The position numbers and the translations under genes were made by a program. The notes beneath the pieces were generated by a model. It saw only the letters and a program-made list of their open reading frames with translations, was not told the origin of the DNA and did no database searches. Shown in pieces: positions 41,337 through 47,206 of a DNA stretch of 47,206 bases; within the stretch, counting starts at the first letter, position 1; every line of letters begins with the position of its first letter. Where the stretch lies: NCBI GenBank assembly GCA_016788485.1, contig JAEUSV010000077.1:1-47206 (forward strand), given 5' to 3'. The DNA is from Flavobacteriales bacterium (lineage in GTDB: Bacteria > Bacteroidota > Bacteroidia > Flavobacteriales_F > PHOS-HE28).

Positions 41337-41378
41337 GGTCGTGTTCGCTGCCCTACGAGCGGCAGGCGAAAGGGGCCG

Positions 41379-41386
41379 CGAAAGTA
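41379..41386 (-). promoter_or_regulatory. Promoter box of the thrS operon
   Basis: TACTTTCG on the minus strand, 42 nt before the thrS ATG. Confidence 0.55.
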
Positions 41387-41579
41387 GTGCTTTTCGGGCC
41401 ATGGAAGGCGTGAGCACCAAGGGTTTTCAAGGTGCCGCGGTGAACGGGCGGGCTTTGCGCTGGAAGCAACGCCGTATAGGCCGTGGGGTGCGAACGCCGA
41501 AAGGCAATGCGATGGAGCTTTGATCAGGGTGATGTATACTATTGGATATCAAATGAATATGATGTTCGATAGCGGATGC

Positions 41580-41764
41580 TGATCAGCTGCACTGGTCGAA
41601 TGAGATCAGCCCGGCTTGGAGGACAGGTCCGCAGAACACGCAGACCACGCAGAGGATCAGGTCCGATGGGCCGGAGCGGGTCGTGGAAGAAGGCCGCAGG
41701 TGATCAGCTGCGCTGATCGAACACATGCTGGCGGGCGAGGGGGCGTCCGCAGAGCACGCAGACG
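41580..41764. repeat. Two direct repeats, left flank of GxxExxY gene
   Basis: TGATCAGCTGC-CTG-TCGAA occurs at 41580-41600 and again at 41701-41721, 121 nt apart. Each copy is followed 25-28 nt later by a TCCGCAGA-CACGCAGAC core (41628-41654, 41746-41764). The second copy contains a perfect 7-bp inverted repeat GATCAGC-TGC-GCTGATC (41702-41718). The core at 41628-41654 is an exact reverse complement of 42477-42503 on the far side of the gene. Confidence 0.8.
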
Positions 41765-41803
41765 TTCAGTGGGAAAGAACGGACCGGGTGGGATGGACTT
41801 CGC

Positions 41804-42178
41804 TCAGAAGGACTTGACCATGCGCTTCACTTCCAGCTTGGTGGCGCCGAAATTGAGCAGAAGGCCGCGCTTGAGCCCGGTGGCCTTCAGGTAGTTCAGC
41901 AGTTGGGCCTCCTCGGTCCCTGAAAGGTTCCGCAACGCCTTCAGTTCCACCACGACCTCACCATAGCACACCAGGTCGGCGCGGAAGAAGGTGGTCAGAC
42001 GTTCACCCTTGTATGCAATGGGAAGCTCCACTTGCGCCTCGAAGGGTATCCCCGCCATCGACAGTTCGCGCTCCATCGCCTCTTGATAGACGCTCTCCAG
42101 GAAACCTGAACCCAGTTCGGCCTGCACCTCCAGTGCAGCGCCGATGATCGCGTGCGTCTGTTGGTCCCGTTGTTCCAT
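41804..42178 (-). CDS. GxxExxY protein (PD-(D/E)XK-like)
   Basis: A 124-aa protein from the ATG at 42178; a TTG five codons earlier is possible. It carries the name motif GFLESVY (GxxExxY) at ~25-31. Further on are the PD-(D/E)XK nuclease-like residues D in FRADLVCYG and the E-x-K of VVVELKALR, then NYLKATGLKRGLLLNFG. The family is widespread, of unknown function, and structurally nuclease-like. Here the gene is flanked by inverted copies of a repeat core on both sides and by a tandem array upstream, which suggests a small mobile or repeat-linked unit. Confidence 0.9.
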   Translation of the reverse strand: MEQRDQQTHAIIGAALEVQAELGSGFLESVYQEAMERELSMAGIPFEAQVELPIAYKGERLTTFFRADLVCYGEVVVELKALRNLSGTEEAQLLNYLKATGLKRGLLLNFGATKLEVKRMVKSF

Positions 42179-42220
42179 GTTCTGCTTTGTCAATAACCTG
42201 TCCTGTCCTGATGCGTATGC

Positions 42221-42623
42221 GAGCCCGCGAGCGCGTTCCTCTGTGTGTTCTGCGTGTTCTGCGGACGTTCACTCGCTCAAGCGAGCCCGCGAGCGCCTTT
42301 CTCTGCGTGGTCTGCGTGTTCTGCAGATGTTCACTCGGTCACGCGAGCCTGAGAGCACCTTGGTCGGCGTGGTCTGCGTGCTCTGCGGATGTTCACTCGG
42401 TAAAGCGAGCCTGCGAGCGCCTTTTCTGCGTGTTCTGCGGATGACCACTCAGCCAAGTGAGCCTGCGAGCGCCTCTCTCTGCGTGGTCTGCGTGTTCTGC
42501 GGATGACCACTCAGCCAAGTGAGCCTGCGAGCGCCTCTCTCTGCGTGGTCTATGTGTTCTGCGGATGTTCACTCAGACAAGCTGTTCTGCGAGCGCCACT
42601 CTCTGTGTGTTCTGCGGATGACC
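42221..42623 (+). repeat. 62-bp tandem repeat array
   Basis: Six units starting at 42221, 42283, 42345, 42407, 42459 and 42521, then a partial seventh (42583-42623) that abuts the TPR gene's stop codon. Five units are 62 bp; the fourth is 52 bp because 10 bases of the TCTGCGTG-type core are deleted. Each unit has GAGC-TGCGAGCGCC, a CTCTGCGTGGTCTGCGTG-type core and a small hairpin across the unit boundary. Units differ by point changes. There are no unique spacers. Confidence 0.92.
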
Positions 42624-42631
42624 TTCCTTCC

Positions 42632-43822
42632 TCAATGCTTCTCCTTCAGCTCCGCCACGCTGTAGTCCTGTTCCCAGGCGAAATAGTCGCCCACTTCGCG
42701 TTCGTGCTCCTTCAGCCACTTGAGGGCGTCCTTGTCCTTGGTCACGTACGCCAGGCGGGCCACCACAGGCAGGTGCCCCGCATTGTCCACCGCGATCAGC
42801 CAGTCAGCGTGGTACTCCCACAGGAAGCCGTGGTTCTTGCCGCGCCCGTCGCGCAGCAGTCCGGCCAGCATGTCCAGCTTGTCCGCGAACCCGCTGCCCG
42901 TGCCTGGACCGCCCACGGTGATGGTGGCCTGCAGGCCGGAGCCCTCCAGCGCCTTGGCCAGTTCATTGGCCAGGTCCATGCCCTTGGTCACGCTCCATAC
43001 CAGCTCCTGGTCGCGGAAGTCGTTCACCACGTGCACGGTGTCGGTGCTGTCGCGCAGCATGCCGGCGTCCACGCGGATCTCGGTGCCGCCGCCGCTGGTC
43101 CTCCGCGTGTTCCCGGTGAGGGTCTGCTCCAGCAGGCGGCCGTTCTCCATGGCGCGCTGGCCCTCGGGTTCCAGCACGAAGAAGCGGCACAGGGCCAGGG
43201 TGGTGGGGATGCTGGTGCCTTCGCGGGCCAGCAGCCGGGCCATGGCGTTCTGCGTGCCGGGGTGGAAGGGGTCGAGCCGTGCGGAACGCTCGAAACAGCG
43301 CATGGCGGCCGCGGAACTGTCGGCTCCCATGCCGCTGAGGGTGATGCCCTTGTTGAAGTGCAGCATCGCCAGGTAGGGCAGCACGCTGATGCCCTTGTCA
43401 TAGACCTTCAGCGAGGCCTCGGGGCGCCCCATCTGGTCCATGTTGTTGCCGTAGGTCACGTACACCATCGGCGCCTCCTTGGCGCCGTTGTGCTTCTCGA
43501 TGATGTCCTGGCAGATGGCCGCGCTCTGCTCGTACTGGCCCAGCGAGTTCAGGCTGTAGGCCTTCTCGGCCATGGCGAGCAGGTTGTCCTGATCGATCTT
43601 CAGGGCCTTGTCGAACTTCTTGATCGCGCCCTTGTGGTCGCCCTTGTCCTCCAGTTCCACGCCCTCGTCCACGAGCTTGCGCGCGCCGATGGGGTCCTGT
43701 GCGAAGGCGGGGGATAAGGCGAGGAGCAGGAGCACGCCTACGCCGAGGTTGCGGCGATGCGAAAGCAGGGGCACGCCTACGCCGAGGCTACGGCGATGCG
43801 AAAGCAGGGGCACGCGAATCAT
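42632..43822 (-). CDS. Secreted TPR protein with duplicated signal-peptide segment
   Basis: A 396-aa protein. The N-terminus contains two in-frame copies of a 13-residue unit (VPLLSHRRSLGVG, VPLLSHRRNLGVG) before the hydrophobic core VLLLLALSPAFAQ. The mature part starts with TPR-like helices (~45-200: GDHKGAIKKFDKALKIDQDN, SLNSLGQYEQSAAICQDII). The C-terminal half is unrecognised. It is probably periplasmic or lipid-free exported, a protein-protein scaffold. The next minus-strand gene downstream is the GxxExxY gene, beyond the repeat array. Confidence 0.8.
   Translation of the reverse strand: MIRVPLLSHRRSLGVGVPLLSHRRNLGVGVLLLLALSPAFAQDPIGARKLVDEGVELEDKGDHKGAIKKFDKALKIDQDNLLAMAEKAYSLNSLGQYEQSAAICQDIIEKHNGAKEAPMVYVTYGNNMDQMGRPEASLKVYDKGISVLPYLAMLHFNKGITLSGMGADSSAAAMRCFERSARLDPFHPGTQNAMARLLAREGTSIPTTLALCRFFVLEPEGQRAMENGRLLEQTLTGNTRRTSGGGTEIRVDAGMLRDSTDTVHVVNDFRDQELVWSVTKGMDLANELAKALEGSGLQATITVGGPGTGSGFADKLDMLAGLLRDGRGKNHGFLWEYHADWLIAVDNAGHLPVVARLAYVTKDKDALKWLKEHEREVGDYFAWEQDYSVAELKEKH
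43733..43810. repeat. 39-bp in-frame tandem duplication
   Basis: Two 39-bp copies (43733-43771 and 43772-43810) differing at few bases, followed by a fragment of a third. The length is a multiple of three, so the TPR gene frame is kept; it duplicates the basic n-region of the signal peptide. Confidence 0.85.
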
Positions 43823-43867
43823 CGTTCCGGTGGGTTGGGACCGGAAGATAAGCGCCCGGGGCCTTGG

Positions 43868-44599
43868 TCAGTCGCAGTACGAGAGCACTTGCGGGCCCAT
43901 GTCGGCATCGCCGAGGGCTTTGGCGCGCAGGGCGTCGCCGCAGGCCTGGCCGCGATCGCCGGCGGCGGCGTGGGCGTAGCTGCGGGCGGCGTAGGCGTTC
44001 ACTTGCTGGGGATCGAGGCGGATGGCCTCGCTGAGGTCGGCGATGGCACCGGCGTGGTCGCCCATGCGGCTGCGGGTGATGCCACGGTCGCACCAGGCGC
44101 GGGCGTCGGTGGGGGCCATGGCGATCAGGCGGTCGTAGGCCTTCAGCGCGGCAGCGTCATCGTCCTGCATGCTGCAGGCCACGCCCAGGCTGAAGAGCGC
44201 GTGCACGGCGATGGGGTCGCTGGCGTGGCGGCGCAGCAGCTCCTCCAGCTCCTGGCGGGCCTCCTGGTAGTAGGCGCTCACGATCAGGATCTCGGCCTTG
44301 GTCAGGTGCACGTTGGGGTCGGCGTTGTCCAGGGCCAGCGAACGGTCCACGTCCTGCAGGGCGGCCTCGGCGTCGCCCATGTTCTGCAGGGTGACCCCGC
44401 GGTAGTACCAGGCCTTGGCGTTCTCGGGCTGCACCTTCACGGCCTCGGTGAAGAGGGTGTAGGCATCCTCGAAACGCGCGGCACGCAAAGCGGCCAGCCC
44501 GTTGCGGAAGGGGTCGTCGGTGGGATCGGCGGGGGCCAGTGCGAGGGTGCTCTGTGCGAACACGGCGAGGCCCATCAGAAGAGTAGCGATGTGCTTCAT
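43868..44599 (-). CDS. Secreted TPR protein
   Basis: A 243-aa protein with a signal peptide (~1-21, ending TLA). Five to six tetratricopeptide units follow, e.g. AWYYRGVTLQNMGDAEAALQD, HALFSLGVACSMQDDDAAALK and AWCDRGITRSRMGDHAGAIAD. TPR helices form a scaffold for protein partners, here in the periplasm. It sits upstream of, and in the same orientation as, the other TPR gene; the spacing of 45 nt suggests one operon. A GC hairpin lies 1 nt upstream of the start codon. Confidence 0.85.
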   Translation of the reverse strand: MKHIATLLMGLAVFAQSTLALAPADPTDDPFRNGLAALRAARFEDAYTLFTEAVKVQPENAKAWYYRGVTLQNMGDAEAALQDVDRSLALDNADPNVHLTKAEILIVSAYYQEARQELEELLRRHASDPIAVHALFSLGVACSMQDDDAAALKAYDRLIAMAPTDARAWCDRGITRSRMGDHAGAIADLSEAIRLDPQQVNAYAARSYAHAAAGDRGQACGDALRAKALGDADMGPQVLSYCD

Positions 44600-44978
44600 G
44601 GCGGGGCTTGTACGCCCCGCGGGGGATCAGGGTTGCAGCAGGCGTACCCCTGGCCTGCACGCATTGCGGCTGAAGCGTGCAACCCAGGCCGAACACTGCC
44701 GGCTAAGCCCCTTTCACGCGGCGAACGGTGCGGTAGCCTTGTGCGACCTACCCTACACCCAGTCCCACGAACCCGGCCTTGGGCCAACCTGGCCCTTGAT
44801 CCATCTGGCCGCCTCACCGTCCCTTACAAGGAACGCGTTGTGGCAGGGGGGGCTGGGTTTATGCGGTGCGCGAAGCAGTCGCGCTTCTTGAACATCCGCG
44901 TTGCAGACGCGGACGAGGAATCCGCGCACTCGCGGGCCAGTGTGGCTAATTCCGGCCGCGGCACTAGGATGTCCTCTG
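44600..44978. other. Gene-free region with hairpins
   Basis: 379 bases without a gene I can support. It holds a perfect 7-bp hairpin GCGGGGC/GCCCCGC at 44601-44620 next to the TPR start, further short inverted repeats, and a GC-rich segment up to ~44960 that stops sharply at the AT-rich cassette. It could be a dispersed intergenic repeat. Confidence 0.45.
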
Positions 44979-45377
44979 CTAACTCTCTAATTTGTACTTG
45001 ACTGAAACAGTTTCTCCTGAATCTGCCCAACGGCATAATAGCTTATGCAGTCCTTCTAATCGAATAAATTTGTTATTCACAGGAAGTCGCGGGTCCATCA
45101 GGACATTTTCATTGTTGACTTCATATTTGATATATGACATAGTCCCGGGTCCAAGTTGTTCCTTAGTGTAGCCTATTATAATCATAGGCAGTAGGTATTT
45201 CAGTTCCAAATTAATTAACGAGGAGAGCTCTTGGCACTGAGACGGCAACAAGATAATATTATGTTGCCCTTTGTCCCCAATATTTCTAAGGAAACGATTA
45301 AGCTCTAGCGAAGTATCGTTCATGATGGAGCACCGTCGAACGCCGCTAACCTCAAAATCAATAGTGTCCTTTTTCAT
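44979..45377 (-). CDS. AT-rich hypothetical protein, foreign-looking
   Basis: A 132-aa protein from the ATG at 45377 (MKKDTIDFEVSGVRRCSIM). Its DNA is clearly poorer in G+C than everything around it and its codons differ (many ATA, TTA, AAT), a sign of recent transfer. The protein is mixed alpha/beta with hydrophobic segments (NIILLPSQCQELSSLI, YLLPMIIIGYTKEQL) and no motif I know. Its ATG overlaps the stop of a short upstream frame (ATGA at 45374-45377), as in coupled gene pairs. It could be half of a small toxin-antitoxin or immunity pair, but that is speculation. Confidence 0.6.
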   Translation of the reverse strand: MKKDTIDFEVSGVRRCSIMNDTSLELNRFLRNIGDKGQHNIILLPSQCQELSSLINLELKYLLPMIIIGYTKEQLGPGTMSYIKYEVNNENVLMDPRLPVNNKFIRLEGLHKLLCRWADSGETVSVKYKLES

Positions 45378-45499
45378 CTTGAGAACGTGGCTTGAACGCC
45401 TGTACATCCTTCTGCACTTTCAATAGATTCGCTAGTGAATCCAGCTGCTTTGGCCTGCCTTCCAGACCAGGTCTGCCAAGCGGCCTCTTCCCGACTCAT
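45374..45499 (-). CDS. Possible 41-aa partner of the AT-rich gene
   Basis: A frame from ATG 45499 (MSREEAAWQTWSGRQ...) of 41 codons that ends in a TGA overlapping the next ATG. The overlap is the main argument that it is translated. A longer in-frame start at 45616 exists but lies in less protein-like sequence. The peptide is polar with no motif. Another frame over the same bases also reads protein-like, so the correct frame is uncertain. Confidence 0.3.
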   Translation of the reverse strand: MSREEAAWQTWSGRQAKAAGFTSESIESAEGCTGVQATFSR

Positions 45500-45620
45500 G
45501 CACTTTGCAACTTTCCCCGACCGGCGTTCGGCTGTGCCGAGTGCCCATTTCTGCCCCTTCCTCCAGCCAAGGTCGAGCTTCGTTCCCCATCGCATCCCTC
45601 CCAAACTACGCAACACTTCA

Positions 45621-46742
45621 TTATCCCCCCACCAACCCCGCCGCCTTTCGTGCCACCCGGATGCCGATGGCCACGCCCATGCCGCTCAGGCGCACGGCGG
45701 CCACCACGTTGGGGGACAGGCGCTCCACCAGCGGCTCCTTGCCCGCGCTGCCGAAGGCCATCACCCCGCTCCAGCGCCGCGCGATGGTGCAGGGCGTGCC
45801 GGGGATGATCACGGAGCGCAGCAGGTGCTCCAGGTGGTCCTGGATCAGCGGGGTCACGCCGTCGGCGGTGGTGGTCTCGCCGGCCTTGTCCAGGTCGCGG
45901 CCGCCGCCCAGCAGCACGGCGCCGTCGAGGTCGCGGAAGTACACGTAGCCCTCGTTGGCGTGGAAGGTGCCCTTGAGCCGCAGCCCGGGGATGGGGGCGG
46001 TGAGGAGCACCTGGCCGCGCGCGGGCAGCACGTCGAGGCCGGGGAACAGGTCGCGCGTGTAGCCATTGGTGCACACCGCCACGCGGCCTGCGAGCACGGC
46101 ACCGCCATCGGCCAGCCGCAATGTCACGCCATCGGGCCCGTCGTCCACGGCGGTAACCGTGGCGTTGGTGCGCAGCTCCACCCCGGCCTCCTGCACCTTG
46201 CGCAGCAGGGCGGTCACCAGGCGGCCGCTGTCCACGGGGCCTTCGAGGTCGGTGCTGGCCAGGTGGGCGGTGCGCAGGCCACGGTCACCTATGCGGCCAT
46301 CGGCCCATTCATACACGCGGCGACCGAAGATGCCGTGGAGCGAGCGGTTCAGCCCGTCGAACCCTTCGGCCACGCGCGTGTACAGCGCATCGTCCGCGAA
46401 CAGCTCATGACCGCCCGACGCCTCGAACCCGATGGCCGCGTCGCCCAGCTCGGCGCGCAGCTCCTGCAGGCCCAGCCAGCGTTCCTCCACGCGTTGCAGC
46501 GCGCGCGCCTCGCCCTCTGCGGCGATGTCCGCGAGCAGCTCGCTGGGGCTGCCGAAGCAGGCGAAGCCGGCGTTGCGCACGCTGGCGCCGCTGGGGTGGG
46601 GGCCGCGCTCCAGCACCAGCACGCGGTGGTGCGGGTGGGCGCGCTTGTGGTGCAGGGCGGTGAACAGGCCCACGATGCCCGCGCCCACCACCGCCAGCTG
46701 CGGCCGGGCGGCGAAACTGCGTTGTTCCCAGATGCTGTGCAT
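45621..46742 (-). CDS. FAD-dependent oxidoreductase (DAO family)
   Basis: A 373-aa protein from the ATG at 46742; a GTG at 46757 would add five residues. The N-terminal dinucleotide motif AVVGAGIVGLFTALHH binds FAD, followed by VLVLERG. SGASVRNAGFACFG is the DAO-family flavin region. Substrate-domain strands and the closing RLSGMGVAIGIRVARKAAGL complete it. It likely oxidises an amine or amino acid. The gene lies beside the AT-rich cassette but has normal base composition. It is divergent from the gene at 46851. Confidence 0.9.
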   Translation of the reverse strand: MHSIWEQRSFAARPQLAVVGAGIVGLFTALHHKRAHPHHRVLVLERGPHPSGASVRNAGFACFGSPSELLADIAAEGEARALQRVEERWLGLQELRAELGDAAIGFEASGGHELFADDALYTRVAEGFDGLNRSLHGIFGRRVYEWADGRIGDRGLRTAHLASTDLEGPVDSGRLVTALLRKVQEAGVELRTNATVTAVDDGPDGVTLRLADGGAVLAGRVAVCTNGYTRDLFPGLDVLPARGQVLLTAPIPGLRLKGTFHANEGYVYFRDLDGAVLLGGGRDLDKAGETTTADGVTPLIQDHLEHLLRSVIIPGTPCTIARRWSGVMAFGSAGKEPLVERLSPNVVAAVRLSGMGVAIGIRVARKAAGLVGG

Positions 46743-46774
46743 GTCCCTGCTGGTCACCGGCTGGACCCCGGCAC

Positions 46775-46793
46775 CAAAGTTGTCGTAAATTGG
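46775..46793. promoter_or_regulatory. Divergent promoter boxes
   Basis: CAACTTTG on the minus strand (46782-46775, towards the oxidoreductase) and TAAATTGG on the plus strand (46786-46793, towards 46851) lie back to back. Both are imperfect matches to TAnnTTTG. Confidence 0.35.
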
Positions 46794-46850
46794 CGCACCG
46801 GAACAGCTTGTGGATCAGGCGTTCCGAGGGAGGACCTGCCGAGGAAGACC

Positions 46851-47206
46851 ATGCTGAAGACCCGCCTGCTTTGGACGGTGCTGGCCGTCTGCCTGTCCAC
46901 GCTGCTCTTCGGGCAGGTGGACAACGTGTACGTGTACGGCACGGTGAAGGACTACATCAGCGCCAAGAAGCTCGATGGGGTCACCGTGAGCGTGTTCAAG
47001 AACGGGCAGAAGCTGGCGGAGACCACCACCAACGCCAGCGGCAAGTACGAGTTCAACCTCGACTACGGCAGCGACTACAAGATCGTGTACGGCAAGGGCG
47101 GCATGGTGGCCAAGAACATCACCATCGACACCCGCAACATCCCCGAGGAGGAGCGCGTGGGCGGCCACGGCATGAACGTGGAGATGACCCTGTTCAACGA
47201 GCTGCC
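46851..47206 (+). CDS. Carboxypeptidase-regulatory-like secreted protein (5' part)
   Basis: An open frame of 118 codons that runs off the right edge. A signal peptide (~1-22, ending LLFGQ) precedes VYVYGTVKDYISAKKLDGVTV and TTNASGKYEFNLDYGSDYKIVY, the pattern of a carboxypeptidase regulatory-like (CarbopepD_reg) beta-sandwich domain. These domains are common at the start of Bacteroidota surface proteins and transporters. The rest of the protein, and so its role, is outside the window. Confidence 0.85.
   Translation, partial: MLKTRLLWTVLAVCLSTLLFGQVDNVYVYGTVKDYISAKKLDGVTVSVFKNGQKLAETTTNASGKYEFNLDYGSDYKIVYGKGGMVAKNITIDTRNIPEEERVGGHGMNVEMTLFNEL

Larger units (their letters stand above)
41337..41803. 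other. Gene-free region with AT-rich patch and repeats
   Basis: 467 bases without a convincing gene. 41337-41400 is the thrS leader and promoter. About 41521-41580 is locally AT-rich compared with its surroundings. 41580-41764 holds two ~121-nt spaced direct repeats and the left inverted copy of the element that bracketed the GxxExxY gene. Confidence 0.6.

Noticed and set aside
41804..42178. Transposase or insertion sequence
   Set aside because: The only ORF between the inverted repeats is a GxxExxY protein, with no DDE, HUH or serine/tyrosine recombinase motif, and no clear target-site duplication is visible.
42221..42623. CRISPR array
   Set aside because: Units are contiguous and degenerate, with no unique spacers of even length, and no cas genes are near.
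44824..45036. 70-aa minus-strand frame at the cassette edge
   Set aside because: It overlaps the end of the AT-rich gene in another frame, and composition changes abruptly inside it; more likely part of an intergenic repeat.

Overview
The window reads as a gene-dense, high-GC chromosome segment of a Bacteroidota bacterium, probably a Flavobacteriales-like lineage. Three things point there: a secreted protein ending in a type IX secretion (T9SS) sorting domain (31240-33135); many TAnnTTTG/TAnnTTCG minus-7 promoter boxes instead of the E. coli minus-10; and small families typical of the phylum (DUF983, the ~100-aa protein usually named 'phosphoribosylpyrophosphate synthetase', OmpA with thrombospondin type 3 repeats). 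The species cannot be named from sequence alone.

Layout. 1-3481: a DNA repair pair (ATP-dependent ligase running off the left edge, ligase-associated exonuclease), a zinc-ribbon protein and two very small proteins. 3644-4711: tRNA-Pro(CGG), a PhoB-type response regulator and tRNA-Gly(CCC). 4788-9464: MsrA lipoprotein, two tandem secreted paralogues (the second a full OmpA protein), DUF983, an apparently exported methyltransferase and a MarR regulator. 9469-15142: PhoD-like phosphatase, DEAD-box helicase with a long leader, two small proteins, and an SPFH/NfeD membrane pair. 15275-30499: a large surface-polysaccharide locus. 30507-36012: mostly housekeeping and hypothetical genes plus the T9SS protein. 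36032-37927: WbpM/FlaA1-type sugar dehydratase. 38038-41336: classic thrS-infC-rpmI-rplT operon. 41337-42631: a GxxExxY nuclease-like gene bracketed by inverted repeats and a 62-bp tandem array. 42632-47206: two TPR proteins, an AT-rich foreign-looking cassette, a FAD oxidoreductase and the start of a carboxypeptidase-regulatory-like secreted protein.

How the genes fit together. The locus at 15275-30499, with the dehydratase at 36032, can be read as a lipid-linked glycan pathway. The dehydratase and PLP aminotransferase make an amino sugar, a PglC-like transferase loads undecaprenyl phosphate, GT2/GT4/GT-C/GT87 enzymes extend the glycan, Wzx-like proteins flip it and an O-antigen ligase/polymerase finishes it. 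An amidotransferase fused to its own glutaminase probably makes an amidino or amide sugar. Three MOP-type transporters, one fused to half a glycosyltransferase, are unusual.

The strongest candidates for something undescribed are the repeat-bracketed GxxExxY element, the glutaminase-amidotransferase fusion, the flippase-half-glycosyltransferase fusion, and the recurrent promoter box 4-7 nt upstream of start codons, which predicts leaderless mRNAs.
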